From an uncultured Pelagibacteraceae bacterium (lineage in GTDB: Bacteria; Pseudomonadota; Alphaproteobacteria; Pelagibacterales; Pelagibacteraceae), in contig CACOTF010000002.1 of NCBI GenBank assembly GCA_902630065.1, forward strand, positions 1-64,000: 64,000 bases of DNA. Reading direction: 5' to 3'. Positions within the stretch are counted from its first letter, which is position 1, and the number at the start of each line of letters is the position of its first letter. Shown piece after piece: positions 8,081 to 16,866 of this stretch. The translations under genes and the position numbers were made by a program. The notes beneath the pieces are model-generated. The model did no database searches and was not told the origin of the DNA. It saw only the letters and a list, made by a program, of their open reading frames with translations.

Positions 8081-8324
8081 CAACTTTTAGTTTACTTAAA
8101 GAAATTACAACTCTAGAGATTATTTTTTCAATTAAAAAAGGAATTTTTGTAATCTTTTTGCTTTAAGATAAAAAAAAATAAAAAAAGTAAATTTAAGATT
8201 ACTAAATTAAACTTCCTCAAAAGAGATTCAATTATTAATTTATACAATTGTAAATTTTATTTTTTTTTGAGAATAAAAATAAATTTATTGCATTGAATTA
8301 TGAATAGGAGTTTAACAGACTCTC
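8081..8324. other. AT-rich intergenic region upstream of dnaA
   Basis: The longest non-coding stretch of the window (244 bp). It consists of A and T tracts, with a 12-bp palindrome AATAAATTTATT at 8278-8289. I see no copy of the consensus DnaA box TTATNCACA on either strand, so an origin of replication here is not supported by eye. It must contain the dnaA promoter and leader. A possible Shine-Dalgarno AGGAG at 8306-8310 is unusually far (14 bases) from the dnaA ATG and falls in a weak GAGT/ACTC stem (8308-8322). Confidence 0.6.
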
Positions 8325-9734
8325 ATGAAAAATAATCTCACTAATATTAAATCAGACAATATTAATAAGATTGATTGGAAATTATTACAAAATGAATTGA
8401 AAAATAAATTTGGTTCTGAGATTTATGATAGCTGGTTAAAAAAAATTGATTTAGTTGATGAGTTTAACAATTATGTTTTATTATCCGTTTCGACAAGATT
8501 TATTAGAGATTGGATAACTTCGAGATATTTAGATCAAATATTACAAATAATTAAATTATATAAAAAAGATATTTCCAGAATAGAATTTGTGATTAACGAG
8601 AATTCGAAGAACAAAAATAGTGATGAAATAAAACAAGATAATTCATCTGATAAAGAAAAGGTTTCATTTATTAAAGATTCATATCTTCAATATAATCGAA
8701 TTGATCCAAATAAAAATTTTGAGAATTTCTTGCTAGGGAAAAGTAATAAACTCGCTTTTGAAGCTGCAAAAAAAGTCTCAGAACAAATAGCTCATTATAA
8801 TCCTCTATATATTTATGGTGGAGTTGGAATGGGTAAGACACATTTGTTAAATGCAATTGGTCTAAGTTTAAAAGAAAAAAATAAAGTAATGTTTATTTCA
8901 GCTGAGAGATTTATGTATCAATTTGTAAAATCGATAAAATCCAATGATATGGTAAAGTTTAAGGAGTATTTTAGAAATACTGACATATTTTTGATTGATG
9001 ATATTCAATTTATGAATGGAAAAGAAGCTATGCAAGAAGAGTTTTTCCACACATTTAATGTTTTGTTAGAGAAAGGATCTCAAATTATTGTATCAGCAGA
9101 TAGACCACCAAACAAATTAACTAGAATACAAGAAAGAATTAAATCTAGATTTTCAGGAGGACTAGTAGTTGATATCCAAAATGCTGATTTTGAATTAAGA
9201 TACAATATAATAAAATCTAAAAATGAAGATCTTGGAATTCACGATCCAAATAATATTAAAATCAGTGACGAGATCATAAAATTTATTAGTACTGAAGTTA
9301 ATACTAGTATCAGGGAGCTTGTGGGTGCGTTTAATAGAGTAGTATCGTTCTCAAGAATTTATGGAAAAACACCTTCAATGTCAGAGGTAAAAGTAATATT
9401 AAAAGACCTCTTAAATTTAACTGAAAATAAAGTCGATATAGACAATATTCAAACAATAGTGTGTAAATATTTTAAAATAAGTAAGAATGAAATGCTTTCT
9501 CCAAGAAGGTCAAGATATCTTGTAAGACCCAGACAAACTGCTATTTATTTGGCAAAAATTCTGACATCTAAATCTTTACCAGAAATAGGTCGATCATTTG
9601 CAAATAGAGACCACACAACTGTTATTCATTCGGTTAAAACAATAGAAAAATTAAGAAAAAACGATAATGAATTAAATTTAAGCATTGATAGCCTGAAGAA
9701 TAAAATATTATACAAACAAGAAAATGAAATTTAG
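8325..9734 (+). CDS. dnaA: Chromosomal replication initiator protein DnaA
   Basis: An AAA+ ATPase that binds DnaA boxes and melts the origin. At 469 residues it has the full family layout: N-terminal domain I (WKLLQNELKNKFG), a variable linker rich in Asn/Lys (about 92-125), AAA+ domain with Walker A GGVGMGKT (165-172), Walker B FLIDDIQF and sensor region, and a C-terminal helix-turn-helix with the family signature around PEIGRSFANRDHTTVIH. Its end overlaps the dnaN start by 11 bp, implying coupled translation of initiator and clamp. A start at 8325 keeps domain I intact. Confidence 0.98.
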   Translation: MKNNLTNIKSDNINKIDWKLLQNELKNKFGSEIYDSWLKKIDLVDEFNNYVLLSVSTRFIRDWITSRYLDQILQIIKLYKKDISRIEFVINENSKNKNSDEIKQDNSSDKEKVSFIKDSYLQYNRIDPNKNFENFLLGKSNKLAFEAAKKVSEQIAHYNPLYIYGGVGMGKTHLLNAIGLSLKEKNKVMFISAERFMYQFVKSIKSNDMVKFKEYFRNTDIFLIDDIQFMNGKEAMQEEFFHTFNVLLEKGSQIIVSADRPPNKLTRIQERIKSRFSGGLVVDIQNADFELRYNIIKSKNEDLGIHDPNNIKISDEIIKFISTEVNTSIRELVGAFNRVVSFSRIYGKTPSMSEVKVILKDLLNLTENKVDIDNIQTIVCKYFKISKNEMLSPRRSRYLVRPRQTAIYLAKILTSKSLPEIGRSFANRDHTTVIHSVKTIEKLRKNDNELNLSIDSLKNKILYKQENEI

Positions 9735-10836
9735 TGTTAATCAACAAGATTTGCAAAAATCTTTAGGTTACTGTCAGGGTGTAATAGAAAAAAGAAGCAC
9801 CCTACCTATTCTTTCAAATATTTTGATAGAGGCATCTAATTCAAAGTTAAAAATTACAGCAACAGATTTAGATTTAATTTTTGTAGATGAAATTTCAAAT
9901 ATTAAAATTTTTGAAGAGGGAAAAACTACCACTTCTTCATCAATTATGTTTGATATTACAAGAAAAATACCCTCTGGTAGTCAGATAAATTTTGAAAATA
10001 CCGGTGAGAGTAAATTACAATTAGAGTCAAATAAATCTCTATTCAATTTAAATTCAATTAATGCATCTGAATTTCCAATTACTGACGAAAATTTTAATGA
10101 AAATGAATTTACTATAAATTCAAAAGATTTACTAAAACTATTAAACAAATGTAAATTCTCAATTTCGAATGATGAAACAAGACATTATCTTAGTGGTATT
10201 TTTTTCCATCAAACCCAAACAGATGATAAGAATTTTTTAACCGCAGTCGCAACGGATAGCCATAGAATGTCTATTTCAAAAGTAAGGCTAAAAAATAAAA
10301 TTGAATTTGAACCGATAATACTTCCAAAAAAAACTATATTTCAATTATGTTCCCTTTTAGAAGATTATGATGGTGAGGTTAAAGTCTCAAATATTAAGTC
10401 AAAAATTAAATTTGAACTTAACAATAGTATTTTGATATCAAAGTTAATCGATGGAAAATTTCCTAATTATATTCAAGTTATCCCTAGAGAGAATCAAAAA
10501 AAACTTGAAATAGATCTAAAATCTTTTCTAAATTCCGTTGATAGAGTCGCATCAGTTTCTCTAGATAAAAAAGACGGTGTGAAATTTAATTTGACTAAAG
10601 ATAATTTAGATTTATCTGTCAATAACACTAACAGTGGTGATGGTAAAGAAAGCCTTTCTGTAAAATTTGAGACAGATTTAGATATAAGTTTTAATTCTAG
10701 ATATTTGCTTGATGTGGCATCCCAGTTAAATGGTGATAATATTGAAATATATTTGAAAGATACCGGATCTCCTGCGTTAATAAAAGATCCTGCAGACTTT
10801 GATAGTATTTATGTTGTAATGCCTATGAAAGGTTAG
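9724..10836 (+). CDS. dnaN: DNA polymerase III beta subunit (sliding clamp)
   Basis: The ring-shaped processivity factor for DNA polymerase III. At 370 residues it has normal length, with three repeated clamp folds. Diagnostic segments are EKRSTLPILSNILIEA near the N-terminus, ATDLDLIF, a central RHYLSGIFFH with ATDSHRMS, and the C-terminal YVVMPMKG tail. The start overlaps dnaA by 11 bp. Its stop codon overlaps the stop of the converging acyltransferase gene in a TTAG junction, so there is no room for a terminator between them. Confidence 0.97.
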   Translation: MKFSVNQQDLQKSLGYCQGVIEKRSTLPILSNILIEASNSKLKITATDLDLIFVDEISNIKIFEEGKTTTSSSIMFDITRKIPSGSQINFENTGESKLQLESNKSLFNLNSINASEFPITDENFNENEFTINSKDLLKLLNKCKFSISNDETRHYLSGIFFHQTQTDDKNFLTAVATDSHRMSISKVRLKNKIEFEPIILPKKTIFQLCSLLEDYDGEVKVSNIKSKIKFELNNSILISKLIDGKFPNYIQVIPRENQKKLEIDLKSFLNSVDRVASVSLDKKDGVKFNLTKDNLDLSVNNTNSGDGKESLSVKFETDLDISFNSRYLLDVASQLNGDNIEIYLKDTGSPALIKDPADFDSIYVVMPMKG

Positions 10837-11531
10837 TTAGCAAGACCAAGCTCAGAATAGATTTCTTTTTGTAATAAATTTACAAATTCTGTTTCCTCTA
10901 TGCCGGTTTTAATTGGTTTTAAAATAGACACAGTGATCGTTTTGTTAGGCATCATCTTTCCAGATTTTGGCCATACTCTTCCAGAGTCTATAGCGACAGG
11001 TTGACATTTTACGTTTAATTCTCTGTAAATTCTTCCAACTCCCTTTTTAAATGGAATAATTTCATCTGGTAGAACTCTGGTAGCTTGGGGAAAAATTATT
11101 ACAGGTCTTTTTGTTTTCTCCATAACTTCTTTAATTTTTTTTGTAAAATTAAGGTTTTCTTTAGAAACTTTATTTCTATTTACAGAAATAGAATCCATCT
11201 TTCTCAAATACCAACCAAATATAGGAATATTTAATAGTTCTTTTTTAAGAATAAAAATTGGTGAATCAAATATTGTCTGCAAAAAAAAAGTTTCAAACAT
11301 TGATTGATGAGAACAAGCAATAAAGTATTTCTCATTATTAATTATGTTTTCTTGACCCTTAATTACAATACTTGTTGAGTAAAAAATTTTTAAACAGTAT
11401 GAGGACCAGTAACCAAAAAGCTTTCCTCCAAGAAGAGTTATTTTCTTTGGTAGTAATAATGATGGAAGAAAAATAATGCATATGGATATTAATCCAGAAA
11501 AAAATACACTTTTGAATAGGATATTTCTCAT
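10833..11531 (-). CDS. 1-acyl-sn-glycerol-3-phosphate acyltransferase (PlsC-like)
   Basis: A 232-residue membrane-associated acyltransferase of phospholipid synthesis. It has an N-terminal hydrophobic segment (FFSGLISICIIFLPSLLL) and the catalytic-type motif HQSMFET, an HxxxxE variant of the HX4D box that is seen in some PlsC relatives. FPQATRVLP takes the place of the usual FPEGTR block, so both canonical motifs are altered. It is convergent with dnaN (4-bp stop overlap) and lies 13 bp downstream of lysA on the same strand. The substitutions make exact substrate specificity uncertain. Confidence 0.82.
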   Translation of the reverse strand: MRNILFKSVFFSGLISICIIFLPSLLLPKKITLLGGKLFGYWSSYCLKIFYSTSIVIKGQENIINNEKYFIACSHQSMFETFFLQTIFDSPIFILKKELLNIPIFGWYLRKMDSISVNRNKVSKENLNFTKKIKEVMEKTKRPVIIFPQATRVLPDEIIPFKKGVGRIYRELNVKCQPVAIDSGRVWPKSGKMMPNKTITVSILKPIKTGIEETEFVNLLQKEIYSELGLAN

Positions 11532-11544
11532 TACAAATTTAAAT

Positions 11545-12759
11545 TTAGACTATATCTACTATTTTTTGTCTTTTTCTTATAATTTTTACTTTATTTCCTT
11601 TAATCAAAATTTCAGCGGGCCTTAATCTAAGATTATAGTTAGAAGATAATGAATAGCCATATGCGCCTGTATCGCAAATAACCATAATATCATTTTCCTT
11701 TACATTTTGAAATTTAGTTTCAGTTAAAAATTTATCAGTTGTTTCGCATACCGGTCCAACAAATTCAAATATTTTTTTTGATCGCGACTTATTTCTAAGG
11801 GATGGTATTATTCTATGTTTTGCATTATACAAAGCTGGTCTTATCAAATCATTCATTGCTGCATCTAATATCACAAATGTTTTTGTCTTATTATGTTTTA
11901 AATAAATTACTTTAGTTGCAAGTATACCAACATTTCCAATTATAGATCTTCCAGGTTCAAAAATTATTTTACAACTATATCTACTTTTAAATTTAATTAT
12001 TGATTTTTTATATTTTAAATAATTTAGTTTTTTTGTTTTATTGTCATAATTAATTCCCATCCCACCACCTAAGTCAATAAATTCAAATTTATAATCTAAA
12101 TTTCTCAAAAGTTTATCAAGCACATCCAGCATTTTTTCATAGGGTTTATGATTCAAGATTTGACTACCAATATGAACACTTAAACATTTGATGTTTATAA
12201 ATTTTGATTCTTTCACCAAATTTATAATTTTTACAAACGTCTTTTTATCTACACCAAATTTATTTTCACTTTTGCCAGTAGAAATTTGTTTTAGTGTCTC
12301 AGCATCGGTATCTGGATTTAATCTTAGCCCTATATTAACAACTTTATTTAATTTTTTTGCAATCTTTTCAATTGCCAAAACTTCACTCAAAGACTCAGAA
12401 TTTATTAATAATATTTTTTGTTTAATTGCATACTCAATTTCATCTTTCGTTTTACCAACTCCAGAGAAAACTATCTTGTTTTTATTAATACCAGCTTTAA
12501 GTGATGCATATAATTCACCCTTTGAAACTACATCTGCTCCAAGGCCGAGTTTTTTTATTTCTTTTAATAATGAAATATTAGAATTAGATTTTACAGAAAA
12601 ACAAATTAAAGGTCTAATTTCCTTAAAAGCTTTTTTAAAATTTTCTATATTCTCTCTTAAATTTTTATATGAGTAGCAGTATAGAGGCGTATTAAATTTT
12701 TTTGCTAGACTCTTAATGTTTTTTCCTTCTATAAATAATTTATTGCCTATATATTTCAT
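11545..12759 (-). CDS. lysA: Diaminopimelate decarboxylase
   Basis: A PLP-dependent enzyme converting meso-diaminopimelate to L-lysine, the last step of lysine biosynthesis. At 404 residues it shows the PLP lysine in CFSVKSNSN (K57), SVHIGSQI, the DLGGGMGINY glycine-rich motif, EPGRSIIGNVG, and the GPVCETTDKF and GAYGYSLSSNYN segments that complete the dimeric active site. The ATG overlaps the stop of the upstream mini-lipoprotein gene in an ATGA junction, placing lysA third in an argH-lipoprotein-lysA operon. Confidence 0.97.
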   Translation of the reverse strand: MKYIGNKLFIEGKNIKSLAKKFNTPLYCYSYKNLRENIENFKKAFKEIRPLICFSVKSNSNISLLKEIKKLGLGADVVSKGELYASLKAGINKNKIVFSGVGKTKDEIEYAIKQKILLINSESLSEVLAIEKIAKKLNKVVNIGLRLNPDTDAETLKQISTGKSENKFGVDKKTFVKIINLVKESKFINIKCLSVHIGSQILNHKPYEKMLDVLDKLLRNLDYKFEFIDLGGGMGINYDNKTKKLNYLKYKKSIIKFKSRYSCKIIFEPGRSIIGNVGILATKVIYLKHNKTKTFVILDAAMNDLIRPALYNAKHRIIPSLRNKSRSKKIFEFVGPVCETTDKFLTETKFQNVKENDIMVICDTGAYGYSLSSNYNLRLRPAEILIKGNKVKIIRKRQKIVDIV

Positions 12760-12872
12760 AATACTTTTTGAATATTCTTATTTAATTCAGATTTATATTC
12801 TGGATCACCTTTACGTCCACAAGCAGCTACAAAATATAAACAAAGTATAATAATTAAAATTTTTTTACTCAT
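12756..12872 (-). CDS. LptM-like mini-lipoprotein
   Basis: A 38-residue lipoprotein. It begins MSKKILIIILCLYF and has the lipobox-type VAAC (C18) followed by GRKGDPEYKSE. The CGRKGDP stretch after the lipid-modified cysteine resembles the LptM/YifL family (CGxKGxL-type), which in other proteobacteria lies next to lysA and assists maturation of the LPS translocon LptD. The gene overlaps the argH stop by 8 bp and the lysA start by 4 bp, so the argH-lipoprotein-lysA order is preserved. The family call rests on lipobox, motif and context, since only about 20 residues are informative. Confidence 0.8.
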   Translation of the reverse strand: MSKKILIIILCLYFVAACGRKGDPEYKSELNKNIQKVL

Positions 12873-14253
12873 TTTTTGCTTTTCTTATCATTTTCTTGAC
12901 ATTCTCAAAAGAAGTTCCGCCATAAGATTTTTTTGAATTAATCGAATTTTCTAGATCTAGTATTTTATAAACATTTGATGTTAGTTTTGGTTCAATTTGA
13001 TTTATTTCTTTTAATTCTAGTTCGTGCAGTTTTTTATTATTCTTTTCCGCTAAATTAATTATTTTTGCTGTTTGTATGTATGCTTTTCTAAATGGGTATC
13101 CGAGCTCTCTTACGATATAATCAGATAAATCTGTAGCTGTAGTAAATCCTTTTCCCGCAAGGGATAGCATACTTTTTTTATTTATTATCAAATTTTTTAT
13201 TACATCGTTCAACAATGATAGTGATATTTTTAATTGATCGTTTGTTTTAAAAACGATTTCTTTATCATCCTGTAAATCTTTAAAATATGATAAAGGCAAC
13301 CCTTTTAATATTGAAATCATAGAATTGACATTTCCTATAAATAATCCAGTTTTACCTCTCAAATATTCTAATGGATCAGGATTTTTTTTTTGTGGCATTA
13401 TCGAAGAACCTGTTACTAATTTATCATTTAAAGTTATCATATTGAATGCATCAGAATTCCAAATAATAAGCTCCTCAGCAATTCTAGATATGTGTAAAGA
13501 ACAAGCTAGAGAAGAATATAAAAAATCTAAAACAAAATCTCTATCAGATACAGTATCCACAGAATTGTTTGTCGGCTTTTTAAATTTAAGTTTTTTTGTG
13601 GTGTAATTTCTATCAATTTTAAAAGAAGTACCAGATAAAGCTCCAACACCTAAAGGATTTTCATCTAAAAACTCTAAATTATTCTTAAATTTTTTCTTAT
13701 CTCTCTTAAACATTTCAACATATGCTAGTAGATAATGTGCTAAAGATAATGGTTGTGCATTTTTTAAATGTGTAAATCCTGGCATAATTGTTCTGACATT
13801 TCTTTGCGCAAGATTGAGAATATTTGAATTTGTATTATCTAATAAAATTATTATTTTTTTTGTTGCTTCTTTTAACCATAATTTAAGGTCAGTTATTACC
13901 TGATCATTTCTGGATCTCGCAGTATGAACATACCCAGCATCATCACCAATAAGTTCAAATAATCTGTTCTCAATATTCATATGAATATCCTCTAGATCAT
14001 AATTAAAATCGAATTTCTTTTTTACAATTTCATTTTTAATTCTTTTTAATCCCCAAATTACTTTATTTTTTATCCTGAAATTAATAATTTTCTGTTTATG
14101 AAGCATTTCGACATGAGCAATTGATCCTTCGATATCTTCTTTAAATAGTCTTTTATCTACTGGTAATGAACCACCAACTTTTTTGAATAAAGTTGAGGCA
14201 TTTTTCTTAATTCTTGTACCCCAAATTGGTTTATTGTTTTTATTTTTACTCAT
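12865..14253 (-). CDS. argH: Argininosuccinate lyase
   Basis: Cleaves argininosuccinate to arginine and fumarate, the final step of arginine synthesis. The fumarase/aspartase superfamily signature GSSIMPQKKNPDPLE is present, with HTARSRNDQV near residues 110-120 and GFTHLKNAQPLSLAHYL. An in-frame TTG at 14262 exists, but ATG at 14253 (MSKNKNNKPIWGTR) is the better start and leaves 19 bp to the divergent thioredoxin start. It is the first gene of the argH-lipoprotein-lysA operon. Confidence 0.97.
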   Translation of the reverse strand: MSKNKNNKPIWGTRIKKNASTLFKKVGGSLPVDKRLFKEDIEGSIAHVEMLHKQKIINFRIKNKVIWGLKRIKNEIVKKKFDFNYDLEDIHMNIENRLFELIGDDAGYVHTARSRNDQVITDLKLWLKEATKKIIILLDNTNSNILNLAQRNVRTIMPGFTHLKNAQPLSLAHYLLAYVEMFKRDKKKFKNNLEFLDENPLGVGALSGTSFKIDRNYTTKKLKFKKPTNNSVDTVSDRDFVLDFLYSSLACSLHISRIAEELIIWNSDAFNMITLNDKLVTGSSIMPQKKNPDPLEYLRGKTGLFIGNVNSMISILKGLPLSYFKDLQDDKEIVFKTNDQLKISLSLLNDVIKNLIINKKSMLSLAGKGFTTATDLSDYIVRELGYPFRKAYIQTAKIINLAEKNNKKLHELELKEINQIEPKLTSNVYKILDLENSINSKKSYGGTSFENVKKMIRKAKNE

Positions 14254-14272
14254 GTTATTCAATTACAAAGCT

Positions 14273-14803
14273 ATGAAATTTATATTTATATCCATTAAAA
14301 TAATATTTATTTACTTCATATCATTTAGTTCTTCATATTCAATAGAGGTGCCTAATATAAAAAATCTAATAATTTATGAGGAAAAACAAAAAATTAAGTT
14401 TTTTGACTTTTTAAATCAGGCTGGAAATAAAGTTAATTTGAAAGATTTTAAATCTAAATTAATTATTTTGAATTTTTGGGCAACATGGTGTGCTCCATGT
14501 AGAGAAGAAATGCCATCTTTAAACAATCTGCAAATAAGTAATGACGAAACAAAAATAAAAATTATACCAATAAATATAGGTGGAGAAAATATTAGTACAT
14601 CTAAGAAGTTTTTTGATGACTTGCTCATAGAAGAATTACCAATTTTCGTTGGTGATGGTGCTGAAATTGCAAAAAATTTAAAATTAAGAGGGCTACCCAC
14701 AACACTATTTATTGATAAGGATGGTTATGAGTTTGCAAGAATTGTTGGTTCAATAGATTTTAACAGTGATGAATTTTTAAATTGGTTAAATGAACTAAAT
14801 TAA
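14273..14803 (+). CDS. TlpA/ResA-type thioredoxin-fold protein, membrane-anchored
   Basis: A periplasmic thiol-disulfide oxidoreductase of about 176 residues. It opens with a hydrophobic signal or anchor (FIFISIKIIFIYFISFSSS), followed by a thioredoxin fold with the redox motif WATWCAPC (C73/C76), the cis-proline loop GLPTTLFID and a conserved DFKSKLIILNFWA strand, as in TlpA/ResA/CcmG proteins. Such proteins keep cytochrome or apoprotein cysteines reduced. The ATG at 14273 is preferred over one at 14183, which would run deep into argH. The stop overlaps the converging HIG1-like gene (TTAA, 4 bp). Confidence 0.88.
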   Translation: MKFIFISIKIIFIYFISFSSSYSIEVPNIKNLIIYEEKQKIKFFDFLNQAGNKVNLKDFKSKLIILNFWATWCAPCREEMPSLNNLQISNDETKIKIIPINIGGENISTSKKFFDDLLIEELPIFVGDGAEIAKNLKLRGLPTTLFIDKDGYEFARIVGSIDFNSDEFLNWLNELN

Positions 14804-15000
14804 TTCTTATAAAAGTAAGCTAATGCTACAAGCACAATTATAGCAACAAATTGTAGTAAAACTCTGAGCTGCATTAATTTGTTAGATGTTTTTTTATCTC
14901 CGTCTCCTTTAAAAAGAGTTCTGATTCCAAGAATTAAGACTACAGCTACAGCTGCAAGCAAAACAATCGCTGCAATTTTAACAAATATTTCAGAAATCAT
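14800..15000 (-). CDS. HIG1-domain / twin-transmembrane small protein
   Basis: A 66-residue protein with two hydrophobic helices (FVKIAAIVLLAAVAVVLILGI and LLQFVAIIVLVALAYFYKN) joined by a polar loop GDGDKKTSNKLMQLRV. The NKLMQLRVLLQF pattern is characteristic of the HIG1 / hypoxia-induced domain found in small alphaproteobacterial and mitochondrial inner-membrane proteins, where it is linked to respiratory complex assembly. Function here is inferred from family only. It is convergent with and overlaps the thioredoxin-like gene. Confidence 0.72.
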   Translation of the reverse strand: MISEIFVKIAAIVLLAAVAVVLILGIRTLFKGDGDKKTSNKLMQLRVLLQFVAIIVLVALAYFYKN

Positions 15001-15049
15001 ACTTTGATTTTAGTTTCTTTTTAAAATAAAAAAACATAATTACTTATCT

Positions 15050-15715
15050 ATGACATTTTGCCTTGAATCAACAATTATAAAACCTGATAATGGGTCTGAC
15101 ATCAAAAATGCAGTAATTTTACTTCATGGATATGGCGGAGATGGAAAAGATATAAGCATGTTAACTCTGAATTGGAAAAGGTTTTTAACCAATACAGTAT
15201 TCTTATGTCCGAATGGACATGAAACATGTAAAATTAATCCTATTGGTTATCAATGGTTTGATTTAGAAACAAATGATAAAAATTATATTTTAAATGAAGT
15301 AAAAAAAGCTGAAAATAAATTAAGAAAATACATTGAAGAAATTAAAGCAGAATATAATTTAGAAAATTCAAAGATATGTTTATCTGGATTTAGTCAGGGT
15401 TGCATGATGTCAATAAACTTGGGCTTAACTTCTAAAGATCCCTTCAATTGTATTGTTGGATTTTCTGGAAAGATTATAGATAAAGAGGATCTTAGTTTAA
15501 GATTAATTTCTAAAACAAAAACTTTATTAATTCATGGTGAAAAAGATGAAATAGTTCCACCCTTCAATTTATTGGAAGCAAAAGATTTTTTTAAACGCAA
15601 TAACATTAATATAGAAACTTTAATGATCAAAGACTGCGACCATCATATACCAGTTGAAGCTTCAAGTAATGCATTAAAATTTATCAAAGATAATTTTGAT
15701 ATTAAAGAGAATTAA
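15050..15715 (+). CDS. Phospholipase/carboxylesterase family alpha/beta hydrolase
   Basis: A 221-residue cytosolic hydrolase of the carboxylesterase / acyl-protein thioesterase-like group. It has AVILLHGYGGDGKD (oxyanion region), the nucleophile elbow LSGFSQGCMMS (GxSxG), an acidic residue in IHGEKDEIVPP and the catalytic histidine in DCDHHIP. Natural substrate unknown. A single gene with its own short upstream region (49 bp); the HNH gene follows after 48 bp on the same strand. Confidence 0.85.
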   Translation: MTFCLESTIIKPDNGSDIKNAVILLHGYGGDGKDISMLTLNWKRFLTNTVFLCPNGHETCKINPIGYQWFDLETNDKNYILNEVKKAENKLRKYIEEIKAEYNLENSKICLSGFSQGCMMSINLGLTSKDPFNCIVGFSGKIIDKEDLSLRLISKTKTLLIHGEKDEIVPPFNLLEAKDFFKRNNINIETLMIKDCDHHIPVEASSNALKFIKDNFDIKEN

Positions 15716-15763
15716 CTTTTTTGTTACATTGATTAATAATAATATATAATATAATAAATAATT

Positions 15764-16336
15764 ATGACTCTAATGATTAATGAAAATCTTTCACTCGAAA
15801 AATGTCCAGCTCTAGTTCTTAACGCAGATTATAGACCATTAAGTTATTATCCTTTATCATTATGGTCATGGCAAGACGCTATTAAATCTGTATTTTTAGA
15901 TAGAGTCTCAATTGTAAGTCATTATGATAGAATGATAAGAAGCCCATCATTCTCTATGCAGTTACCGAGTGTTATTGCATTAAAATCTTTTATAAAGCCT
16001 CGTTCAAATCCAAATTTCACAAGATTTAATGTTTTTCTACGAGATAAGTTTAGTTGTCAATATTGTGGAAGTAATGATGAACTTACTTTTGACCATCTTC
16101 TTCCAAGATCAAAAGGTGGGAAAACTGATTGGGAAAACGTTGTTACTGCTTGCTCAGCATGTAATGTAAAAAAAGGTGGAAGATTGCTTAAAAATTCTGG
16201 AATGAAGTTAAATCAATGGCCTTTTCAACCAACAACAGAAGATCTTCATAGAAATGGCAAGAATTTTCCTCCTAATTTTTTACATAGCAGTTGGATGGAT
16301 TATTTATATTGGGATGTGGAATTAGATCCTAGTTAA
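15764..16336 (+). CDS. HNH endonuclease family protein
   Basis: A 190-residue chromosomal HNH protein. The nuclease core is CQYCGSNDELTFDHLLPRS followed by KGGKTDWENVVTACSACNVKKGG, with two CxxC zinc pairs and the HNH-type His/Asn. The N-terminus (CPALVLNADYRPLSYYPLSLW) is typical of a widespread bacterial HNH subgroup lacking intron or phage context. Its biological role is not established. The stop overlaps the converging coq7 by 4 bp. Nothing nearby suggests a mobile element. Confidence 0.88.
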   Translation: MTLMINENLSLEKCPALVLNADYRPLSYYPLSLWSWQDAIKSVFLDRVSIVSHYDRMIRSPSFSMQLPSVIALKSFIKPRSNPNFTRFNVFLRDKFSCQYCGSNDELTFDHLLPRSKGGKTDWENVVTACSACNVKKGGRLLKNSGMKLNQWPFQPTTEDLHRNGKNFPPNFLHSSWMDYLYWDVELDPS

Positions 16337-16866
16337 ATTTTTTCAGAGATATTTATAGCAATTTTTGAGCCAGTTTTAATAATTTTATCCATCACTGAAT
16401 ACAATCCTTTTTTTGTTGCTCCGTGCTCATATGCAATATCTTTGTGTTCCAATTCATCAGCCCTAAATTTTTTAATTTTTTCTCTAAGTTTTTTCTCGTC
16501 ATCTTGTAATTGATCTATTTGACTTTGGTAATGTTTATCAATTACTTCTTCAACAGAGGCTGTGCATAGCATTGCTGCCTTTTTTCCTAATATTGTTGAG
16601 CCAAAACCTAAACCTACTCCTAGTAAATCCCATAGTGGTAAAAATTTAGTTGGTTTTATATTTCTTTCTCTGATTTCATTTTCAAAAAAATTACTATGTT
16701 CTTGCTCATGCTCTCTCATTTCTTCTACTAATCTTAATAGTTCAGGATCCTTTTTAAATGTTTTCAGTGCTAAAAGTTGACCTTCATATATTTTTATTGC
16801 ACCTCTTTCACCTGCGTGATCAACTCTAATAAATTCTTCTAATTTTTTCTTGTTAGTCTTTTTCAT
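16333..16866 (-). CDS. coq7: Demethoxyubiquinone hydroxylase (COQ7 family)
   Basis: A diiron monooxygenase that hydroxylates 5-demethoxyubiquinone, a late ubiquinone step complementing ubiE and ubiB in this window. Diiron ligands are visible in two ferritin-like repeats: IRVDHAGERGAIKIYEGQ with REHEQEHSNFFE, and CTASVEEVIDKHYQSQ with FRADELEHKDIAYEHGA. The C-terminus is hydrophobic, suiting peripheral membrane binding. ATG at 16866 is preferred to the in-frame TTG at 16872; the gene overlaps the upstream dsbB-like gene by 14 bp. Confidence 0.95.
   Translation of the reverse strand: MKKTNKKKLEEFIRVDHAGERGAIKIYEGQLLALKTFKKDPELLRLVEEMREHEQEHSNFFENEIRERNIKPTKFLPLWDLLGVGLGFGSTILGKKAAMLCTASVEEVIDKHYQSQIDQLQDDEKKLREKIKKFRADELEHKDIAYEHGATKKGLYSVMDKIIKTGSKIAINISEKI

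Noticed and set aside
8081..8324. Candidate replication origin between rpsT and dnaA
   Set aside because: No consensus DnaA boxes or 13-mer-like array is visible; only AT-richness, which is general in this genome.
15764..16336. HNH gene as a homing endonuclease or mobile element
   Set aside because: The N-terminus is typical of a chromosomal HNH subgroup, and there is no intron, integrase, flanking repeat or composition change.
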